A stretch of 5,206 nucleotides of DNA from Bacteroidales bacterium (GTDB lineage Bacteria > Bacteroidota > Bacteroidia > Bacteroidales > VadinHA17), in the NCBI GenBank assembly GCA_020353115.1, contig CP070687.1:2571542-2576747 (forward strand), given 5' to 3'. A program made the position numbers and the translations under genes. The notes beneath the pieces were generated by a model. The model was given only the letters and a program-made list of their open reading frames with translations. It was not told the DNA's origin and searched no databases. Below, piece after piece: positions 1 to 5,206 of the stretch. Positions within the stretch are counted from its first letter, which is position 1; each line of letters begins with the position of its first letter.

Positions 1-90
1 AAAAAACGGGAAGCTTTGGATTATCAGCCTGCCGAACGAATGTATTGGCATAACGGGATAAACGATACGCATTTAGAACATCAGACCTGA
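1..90 (+). CDS. Possible 3' end of an upstream gene (unrecognised)
   Basis: Frame 1 is open from the window edge to a TGA at 88-90 and would encode a 29-residue hydrophilic tail ending in HLEHQT. I do not recognise it. The other two + frames are also open from the edge, stopping at 51-53 (frame 3) and 59-61 (frame 2), so 29 open codons are weak support and the true frame could be any of the three. If an upstream gene ends here, the gap to the next start is 53 bp (frame 1), close to the 43-55 bp gaps between the other genes, which is the main reason for preferring this frame. Confidence 0.3.
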   Translation, partial: KKREALDYQPAERMYWHNGINDTHLEHQT

Positions 91-110
91 TATTAATCTG
101 ACTTATCAGG
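80..110. repeat. Cluster of short inverted repeats (ATCAG/CTGAT)
   Basis: CCTGATA (86-92) is a perfect inverted match of TATCAGG (104-110), with an 11-nt loop. A competing small hairpin pairs ATCAG (80-84) with CTGAT (87-91), and CTGA (98-101) pairs with TCAG (106-109). The block overlaps the putative stop of the upstream reading frame and lies 34 bp before the RACo-type gene. No T-run follows, so it is not a textbook intrinsic terminator. It could be a weak terminator, a processing site or chance. Confidence 0.3.
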
Positions 111-143
111 CACAATATCATAACCGGTTAAATCTTATTTGTC

Positions 144-1634
144 TTGTCGGATAAAATTCAAATAAAGCTGGTACCTCTGGGAATCGAAAAAGCAGTAGGA
201 AGAGGAACACCCCTCACCGATATTTTGTTCGAGCACGGGGTAGAATTTCCTTGCGGCGGTAAAGGGACCTGTGGCAGATGCAGTGTAAAGGTCCTGAAAG
301 GAAAGCTTGAAACCTCACAATCCCACGAAAGGTATGCTGAAAAATTGAATCTTACTGAAAATGTCCGGCTTGCATGTATGTGCCGGGTGGAACAGGATGT
401 TGAACTGGAAATAGAACAATATGAAACGTTCGTTCTGGCAGATAATACCGATTTCAACTTTACTCCGCGTGACGGTTATGGAATTGCCATTGACCTGGGT
501 ACCACTACCATTGTAGGTCAGCTGGTTAATTTATCGGACGGGAAGATACTTAATGTAAAATCAATCCTGAATCCGCAGGCAAGGTATGGTGCAGATATCA
601 TGTCCCGAATTGAATATGCAGTTCACCGGAACGGCCAGGAATCATTAATGAATATCATCAGGAACGCGATTACAGGACTTATCCGGGATCTTATTGTAAA
701 CCGGAGATATATTCCCTGCAAAATCGTAATCGTTGGCAACGCGGTAATGCAACACATATTCTGTGGTATTGATCTGACTCCACTATCCATGTATCCTTTT
801 GAATCAATGCAACATGTATTCTTCGGAATCGACCCGGCAGAATTGGAATTCCAGCTACTAACCGGGACGGAAATCATTTTCTATCCTGCCATAGGGAGTT
901 TCGTAGGTAGTGATATACTTGCCGGGATCATGGCAACAGGTATTCAATCCAGGGATGAAATATATGCCCTAATCGACCTGGGCACAAACGGAGAAATTGT
1001 CGCAGGAAACAAGGATGAAATCTTTTGTGCATCAACAGCGGCCGGACCTGCATTCGAAGGAACAAATATCAGCATGGGTATGACGGCTTCAGCAGGTGCT
1101 GTTTCCAGTGTAAATATCGTAAACGGAGAAATCTCCTGTCATACGATCGGGAACATAAAACCAAGGGGAATATGCGGCAGCGGACTGATGGATGCCATAG
1201 CCGTTTTACTGCAAAAGGGAATGATAAATCCAACAGGGGAAATAACAAGCGGAGCTGAAAAAGTGGAGTTGACAAATGGTGTTGTTCTGACCCAAAAAGA
1301 TATACGTGAATTCCAGCTGGCTAAAGGGGCCGTTGCTGCCGGCATGGAAATCCTTGCAGGTGAAATCGGTTTGAATAAATCCCATATTGAACGCATTTTT
1401 ATTGCCGGTGCTTTCGGAAATTTCATCAATCCTGAAAATGCCAGCCGCCTGGGATTACTTGAGTTCCCGGTCGAAAAAATCACCAGGATCGGAAATACCG
1501 CCCTGATCGGAGCGAAAATGGCACTTTTCCAGGATAAGGAAGAATGGGAAGACATTCTTCAAATCTGCCGACATAAATCCCTGGAATCGTCCCGGGATTT
1601 TCAGGATATCTTTGCATCAAAAATGTCCTTTTAA
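144..1634 (+). CDS. RACo-type ferredoxin/ASKHA reductive activator of corrinoid proteins, short form
   Basis: This 496-residue protein matches the COG3894/RACo family. Family members pass an electron from a [2Fe-2S] cluster to a corrinoid protein in an ATP-dependent step, restoring inactive Co(II) to active Co(I). Residues 1-95 form a ferredoxin-like domain with cluster cysteines C37, C43, C46 and probably C78 (C80 is close by), a CX5CX2CX31C pattern. Residues 112-496 hold an ASKHA-type ATPase region with IDLGTTT (117-121), IDLGTNGE (277-284), ICGSGLMDA (343-351) and IAGAFGNF (420-427). Characterised RACo is about 630 residues and has a linker and middle domain between ferredoxin and ASKHA; here only about 15 residues separate them. 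The start is TTG at 144: an in-frame stop lies at 129-131, no ATG or GTG follows it, and the ferredoxin strand begins at residue 5. No Shine-Dalgarno sequence is visible. It is probably cytoplasmic and serves the corrinoid partner of the methyltransferases downstream. Confidence 0.9.
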   Translation: MSDKIQIKLVPLGIEKAVGRGTPLTDILFEHGVEFPCGGKGTCGRCSVKVLKGKLETSQSHERYAEKLNLTENVRLACMCRVEQDVELEIEQYETFVLADNTDFNFTPRDGYGIAIDLGTTTIVGQLVNLSDGKILNVKSILNPQARYGADIMSRIEYAVHRNGQESLMNIIRNAITGLIRDLIVNRRYIPCKIVIVGNAVMQHIFCGIDLTPLSMYPFESMQHVFFGIDPAELEFQLLTGTEIIFYPAIGSFVGSDILAGIMATGIQSRDEIYALIDLGTNGEIVAGNKDEIFCASTAAGPAFEGTNISMGMTASAGAVSSVNIVNGEISCHTIGNIKPRGICGSGLMDAIAVLLQKGMINPTGEITSGAEKVELTNGVVLTQKDIREFQLAKGAVAAGMEILAGEIGLNKSHIERIFIAGAFGNFINPENASRLGLLEFPVEKITRIGNTALIGAKMALFQDKEEWEDILQICRHKSLESSRDFQDIFASKMSF

Positions 1635-1681
1635 TGATAATTGCCATAATCAACTGAAAACTAAACATTGAAAAATCTTCA

Positions 1682-2818
1682 ATGACCTCCCGTAACAGGA
1701 TACTGAAAGCGATGAATCTGGAACATCCCGACCGGGTCCCACTTATGTGTCAGTTCTCTGTTGGTTTTATGATACGGCAGGTAAAAGAAATCGGAATAAG
1801 ACCCATGGAACTTTGGTTCGATGCGGAAAAATATGCTGAAACGCTTCTTACTCTAAGGAATAAATTCAAGTTTGATGGTATACTTGTTTCATTATATGGC
1901 CATTCAGAAGACTGGCGGTCGAAGATAAGAAAAGTTGAAACGAAGGAGAGGATGGAAATAGCTGTATTACACGACCGCACTGAATATTATCCCGGTGATG
2001 ACTTACCCTATGCCGATTTCAGGGAATCACGGCGGAGAGATATTGCAGAGTTTTCCGCAGCTGAAATCCCGGATGAACCGGATTACATCCCGGTATCAAA
2101 AAATTGCTGTTTCTTTATTGATCCGGGTGATCCTTTCCGCATATTTGATATTCTTGACAAAGAAGTAAGGGGGGAATACTCCATTCACGGAGAAGTGACC
2201 TCACCTTTTGATTACCTGCTTGATCTGTTGGGATATGAAAATGCCCTGATTTCCCTGGTTACGGAACCTTATAAATGTCAGAACATCCTTCAGAAATTCA
2301 CAGACGGTATTCTGAAATTAGCTGAAGGCATCTGTTCAAAGAACGTCGATGCGATAAAAGTATCCTCACCGTTTACCGGGATGGGATTCATATCGCCGGA
2401 GTTTTACAGGTCATTTGAATTGCCTTACATAAAGCAATTGACAAACTTTATTAAAACGAAAGGTAAGTTTGCCTATCTTCATACCTGTGGTCACATTAAC
2501 GACCGGCTTGAGTTGATGAGAGAAAGCGGTATTTGTGGATTGGAGTGCCTGGATCCGCCTCCTATCGGCAATGTCGAACTGGAGGATGCATTCAGAAGAA
2601 TTGGCCAGGATATGTTCATTAAAGGCAACATAGATCCTGTAAATACCTTGTTAAACGGATCGGATAAATACATCAGGGAAGATGTTCGGCGACGATTATC
2701 GGTCGGAAAGAAATATCCAGGTTTCATTCTGAGCACAGCATGCTCTATCGCACCGAAAACAGAAGCAAACAATGTCAGATTGTTGTCCCATCTGGTTGAA
2801 CAATTTGGCTACTATTAA
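1682..2818 (+). CDS. UroD-superfamily zinc-dependent methyltransferase (MtaA/MtbA/CmuA-like)
   Basis: This complete 378-residue protein has the UroD fold signatures: PDRVP near the N-terminus (16-20), a central VDAIKVSSPF strand (222-231) followed by ISPEFYRSF (237-245), and KGNIDPV (314-320). It lacks the RQAGR porphyrin-site motif of true uroporphyrinogen decarboxylase (HemE). It does carry the zinc-thiol pattern of the methyltransferase branch: H267 and C269 in LHTCGH, and C354 in STACSIAPKT. In MtaA and MtbA this HxC...C set binds the zinc that activates a thiol methyl acceptor such as coenzyme M; other relatives use tetrahydrofolate or transfer methyl to a corrinoid protein. A role in methyl transfer to or from a corrinoid protein is therefore likely, but the substrate cannot be read from sequence. 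It starts at ATG 1682, 47 bp after the RACo-type gene, behind an A-rich leader with no Shine-Dalgarno sequence. It has no signal peptide and is probably cytoplasmic. Confidence 0.88.
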   Translation: MTSRNRILKAMNLEHPDRVPLMCQFSVGFMIRQVKEIGIRPMELWFDAEKYAETLLTLRNKFKFDGILVSLYGHSEDWRSKIRKVETKERMEIAVLHDRTEYYPGDDLPYADFRESRRRDIAEFSAAEIPDEPDYIPVSKNCCFFIDPGDPFRIFDILDKEVRGEYSIHGEVTSPFDYLLDLLGYENALISLVTEPYKCQNILQKFTDGILKLAEGICSKNVDAIKVSSPFTGMGFISPEFYRSFELPYIKQLTNFIKTKGKFAYLHTCGHINDRLELMRESGICGLECLDPPPIGNVELEDAFRRIGQDMFIKGNIDPVNTLLNGSDKYIREDVRRRLSVGKKYPGFILSTACSIAPKTEANNVRLLSHLVEQFGYY

Positions 2819-2861
2819 CATGAGCAAATAACTTATCTCAGAATATAAAAACAAGTCAATC

Positions 2862-4316
2862 ATGTTTACCAGAAAAAGTTTTATCATTATGCTTTTTTCG
2901 GTCTCCGGAATTTCTCTGGCTCTTTTAAATTCATGTAATAATAAACAACAAAGTAAGAATCCTCCCAACGTCATCCTAATCATAGCTGATGATCTGGGTT
3001 ATAATGAACTGGGGTGCTATGGACAGGAAATCATTAAAACGCCATTTATCGATCGGTTGGCAGAGGAGGGAATCCGTTTTACCTGTCACTATTCAGGCAG
3101 TCCTGTTTGTGCTCCTTCAAGGTGTGTTTTATTGACCGGTAAACATACCGGCCACTCATATATACGAAATAATTTTGAAGTGAAGGGAGGGGATGGATTC
3201 CAGGGACAGAAGCCGATTCCGGATAGTGTTCTGACCATTGCTGAAATTTTGAAAGATAGAGGTTATGCAACCGGAGCCGTGGGCAAATGGGGTTTGGGAA
3301 AGGTAGGTTCAGAAGGGGATCCCAACAAACAGGGTTTTGATCTTTTTTTCGGATTTAACTGCCAGCGGCATGCCCATAATCATTACCCCAGGTTCCTGCT
3401 CAGAAACCAGGATACTATCCGGCTTGAAGGGAACAACCGGGAACTTTATGGGGAGCAATATTCACAGGACCTCTTCATCGACGAAGCACTTCAGTTTATT
3501 TCAGGGAACAAGAACACCCCGTTTTTCCTTTATCTGCCTTTTACTATCCCTCATCTTTCCATCCAGGTTCCCGAAGAATCGCTGAAAGAATATATCGGTG
3601 TGATTCCGGAAGAGCAATATATTCACAGGAGCTATCTTCAGCATCCCAACCCGAGGGCTGGGTATGCCGCCATGATTACCCATATGGATAAAGGGATTGG
3701 CCGGATACTGGATCATCTGAAGGAACTGGGAATAGATAAAAATACCCTGGTAATCTTTACCTCCGATAACGGACCTGCATATGACAGGTTGGGGGGATCT
3801 GATTCCGAGTTTTTCAAAAGCGCCGGTGAATTCAAAGGACTGAAAGGGAGTGTTTATGAGGGAGGTATCCGGGTTCCGTTTATCGCAAGATGGCCTGGAA
3901 TGATAAATCCCGGTATGGTAAGCGATCATATAAGTGCATTCCAGGATATTCTGCCTACACTTGCTGAAATTACCGGTGCTATACCACCTCAAGATACCGA
4001 TGGGATAAGTTTCTTACCAACCTTGTCAGGACAGGAAAACCAGGAACAACATGATTACCTGTACATGGAATTCCCATCCTACGGAGGCCAGCAAATGGTG
4101 AGAATGGGAGAATGGAAGGGAGTTAGGCAATATATTTTCAGAGACAGCATGAATGTCGAATTGTATCATTTGACGGATGATATCGGGGAGGAACGTGATG
4201 TTTCGGCAGAATACCCGGACATCGTAAAACGGATGGAGGAATTCATGAAAACAGCCCGAACACCATCTGTTGAATTTCCGTTTAACCGGCTTGACAGTTT
4301 GACATTAAATAAATAA
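2862..4316 (+). CDS. S1-family sulfatase, lipoprotein (arylsulfatase-like)
   Basis: This 484-residue protein is a full-length formylglycine sulfatase that hydrolyses sulfate esters. Residues 1-24 form a signal peptide (RK, then a hydrophobic core) ending in the lipobox LNSC, so C25 is the probable lipidated residue and the enzyme is exported and membrane-anchored. Active-site features: metal ligands D43 and D44 (IADDLG), the CAPSR core with C83 as the formylglycine precursor and R87, LTGK (K94), K142 in GKWGLG, H231 (IPHLS), D302/N303 (TSDNG) and K328 before YEGGIR. The C-terminal subdomain has the usual ELYHLTDD element (433-440). The His usually found in GKWHLG is Gly144 here; a His-rich CQRHAHNHYP segment (167-176) follows, a combination I recall from other arylsulfatase-like proteins. 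The Cys-type core needs a maturase (FGE or anSME) encoded elsewhere. The substrate is unknown; the name arylsulfatase is only conventional, and sulfated polysaccharides are common targets. It lies 43 bp after the first methyltransferase and 55 bp before the second. Confidence 0.95.
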   Translation: MFTRKSFIIMLFSVSGISLALLNSCNNKQQSKNPPNVILIIADDLGYNELGCYGQEIIKTPFIDRLAEEGIRFTCHYSGSPVCAPSRCVLLTGKHTGHSYIRNNFEVKGGDGFQGQKPIPDSVLTIAEILKDRGYATGAVGKWGLGKVGSEGDPNKQGFDLFFGFNCQRHAHNHYPRFLLRNQDTIRLEGNNRELYGEQYSQDLFIDEALQFISGNKNTPFFLYLPFTIPHLSIQVPEESLKEYIGVIPEEQYIHRSYLQHPNPRAGYAAMITHMDKGIGRILDHLKELGIDKNTLVIFTSDNGPAYDRLGGSDSEFFKSAGEFKGLKGSVYEGGIRVPFIARWPGMINPGMVSDHISAFQDILPTLAEITGAIPPQDTDGISFLPTLSGQENQEQHDYLYMEFPSYGGQQMVRMGEWKGVRQYIFRDSMNVELYHLTDDIGEERDVSAEYPDIVKRMEEFMKTARTPSVEFPFNRLDSLTLNK

Positions 4317-4324
4317 TCAACAAA

Positions 4325-4355
4325 GATCTCAAAGGTTTTACAAATCTTTGGAATC
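4325..4355 (+). terminator. Intergenic hairpin between sulfatase and second methyltransferase
   Basis: Bases 4325-4338 pair with 4342-4355 around a TAC loop: 14 positions with one C/A mismatch and two G-U wobbles. The core is CAAAGGTTT against AAATCTTTG. An alternative 7-bp pairing, CAAAGAT (4321-4327) with ATCTTTG (4344-4350), is mutually exclusive with it. No T-run follows; the sequence goes on as an A/C-rich leader to the ATG at 4372. It could be a weak terminator or attenuator, an mRNA-stability element, or a decayed copy of a dispersed palindromic repeat. The hairpin is seen directly; its role is inferred. Confidence 0.45.
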
Positions 4356-4371
4356 ATAACAACAACAAATC

Positions 4372-5206
4372 ATGACATCACATGAACGCATCCATTCAAC
4401 CATCAATCACAAGACACCCGATCGTATCCCGGTCGATTTCGGAAGTACGGGTGTAACCGGTATCCATGTCAGGATCATTGAAGGACTTAGAAGATATTAC
4501 GGGATGGAATGGAAACCGGTAAAAGTGATTGAACCGTACCAAATGCTGGGTGATATCGACGACCAGCTTGGTGAGTTAATCGGTATCGATGTAGTTGGAT
4601 TGTATGGTAAGAAGAACATGTTCGGTATAGCCAACGAGGGCTGGAAAGAATTCAAGACATGGTGGGGCCAGGAGGTATTGCTTCCAGGGATGTTTAACAC
4701 CAGTACAGACACCAAGGGAGATCTGTATGTTTATCCCGAAGGAGATCTTTCTGTTGATCCGACTGCCGTTATGCCGGATGGCTCCTATTTCTTCAATGCC
4801 ATAATACGACAGGAACCTTTCGCAGAAGAAGACATGGATCCTGAAAATAACCTTCAGGAATTTGGCCCGATTTCGGGAGAGGACCTGGAATGGATTGCAA
4901 CAGAAACAGACAGACTTACAAATACAGGGAAGGGTATTATTGCCTCGTTCGGAGGAACAGCACTGGGAGATATTGCGCTTGTACCCGGTCTGCAACTGAA
5001 ACATCCGAAGGGAATCCGGGATGTACAGGAATGGTACATGTCAACCCTGACGCGCCAGGATTATATTCACCAGGTATTTGAAAAACAGACAGAAATTGCC
5101 TTACCAAACCTGGATAAGATTTCCCGGGAAACAGGCAACAGGATCGATGCCGTATTCACATGCGGAACAGATTTCGGAACACAGACCGGCCAGTTCTGTT
5201 CACCCG
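4372..5206 (+). CDS. UroD-superfamily methyltransferase, 3' end cut by window edge
   Basis: The frame is open from ATG 4372 to the window edge: 278 codons plus one base, with no stop. The N-terminus (MTSHERI, then PDRIPVDFG at 16-24) aligns with that of the first methyltransferase (MTSRNRI, then PDRVP), marking the same superfamily, but the rest is very different, with an insert-rich region at about 80-165. Residues 259-278 contain the UroD-type central strand and loop (DAVFTCGTDFGTQ, then a GQFCSP end), equivalent to residues 223-239 of the first protein. Family members are usually 340-400 residues, so roughly the last quarter is missing. This includes the part where the HxC...C zinc site would lie, so its metal site cannot be judged. 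C264 and C276 are not the expected zinc ligands. HemE is unlikely because RQAGR is absent. It probably acts in the cytoplasm on a methylated substrate or a corrinoid protein. The start follows an A/C-rich leader and the intergenic hairpin. Confidence 0.85.
   Translation, partial: MTSHERIHSTINHKTPDRIPVDFGSTGVTGIHVRIIEGLRRYYGMEWKPVKVIEPYQMLGDIDDQLGELIGIDVVGLYGKKNMFGIANEGWKEFKTWWGQEVLLPGMFNTSTDTKGDLYVYPEGDLSVDPTAVMPDGSYFFNAIIRQEPFAEEDMDPENNLQEFGPISGEDLEWIATETDRLTNTGKGIIASFGGTALGDIALVPGLQLKHPKGIRDVQEWYMSTLTRQDYIHQVFEKQTEIALPNLDKISRETGNRIDAVFTCGTDFGTQTGQFCSP

Noticed and set aside
135..141. TTATTTG resembling the Bacteroidota -7 promoter element
   Set aside because: It sits immediately before the start codon, lacks the TAnnTTTG spacing and has no matching -33 element, so it cannot serve this gene except as a leaderless start.
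1139..1555. 138-codon open frame on the - strand inside the activator gene
   Set aside because: It is antisense to the conserved ASKHA region and has no family motif or leader; it is a shadow of the real gene.
1635..1652. Imperfect palindrome after the activator stop codon
   Set aside because: Only six pairs with an internal mismatch, AT-rich, and no T-run; too weak to call a terminator within a 47-bp gap.
1682..2818. Heme-biosynthesis uroporphyrinogen decarboxylase (HemE)
   Set aside because: The RQAGR substrate-site motif is absent and the HxC...C zinc set of the methyltransferase branch is present; the neighbours also point to corrinoid chemistry.
2821..2840. TGAG/CTCA inverted repeat before the sulfatase gene
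   Set aside because: Four-base arms and no supporting inner stem; expected by chance.
3501..3992. 163-codon open frame on the - strand inside the sulfatase gene
   Set aside because: It lies wholly within a strongly supported sulfatase gene whose active-site motifs are read on the + strand. The translated product shows no recognisable domain.
4576..5004. 142-codon open frame on the - strand in the last gene
   Set aside because: The + frame from 4372 has clear UroD-superfamily motifs and stays open to the window edge; the antisense product shows no recognisable domain.

Overview
The window is a compact, one-directional stretch of bacterial DNA. All recognisable genes are on the + strand: (1) a possible 3' end of an upstream gene, weakly supported; (2) a short-form ferredoxin/ASKHA protein of the RACo type, which reductively reactivates corrinoid proteins; (3) a complete UroD-superfamily methyltransferase with an intact zinc-thiol site; (4) a lipoprotein sulfatase of the S1 (formylglycine) class; and (5) a second, divergent UroD-superfamily methyltransferase that runs off the right edge. 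Gaps between genes 2 to 5 are 47, 43 and 55 bp, so they look like one operon or a tight co-directional cluster.

The probable host is an anaerobic or facultative member of Bacteroidota or a similar polysaccharide-degrading lineage. The sulfatase has a signal peptide with a lipobox. The starts have A-rich leaders and no Shine-Dalgarno sequence, and base composition is moderate. An intergenic hairpin before the last gene resembles AT-rich palindromes I recall from Bacteroidota genomes. This assignment is an inference; no marker gene is present.

Functionally, RACo-type activators and UroD-fold, zinc-dependent methyltransferases are parts of corrinoid-dependent methyl-transfer systems (O-, N- or S-demethylation). 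A sulfatase sits between the two methyltransferase genes. One reading is that the locus handles a substrate that is both sulfated and methylated: sulfate is removed in the periplasm, and the methyl group is then transferred in the cytoplasm to a corrinoid protein kept active by the RACo homologue. The corrinoid protein itself, and any MtaB- or MttB-type methyltransferase, are not in this window, so the system is incomplete as seen. No RNA genes, CRISPR arrays, insertion sequences or att sites were seen.
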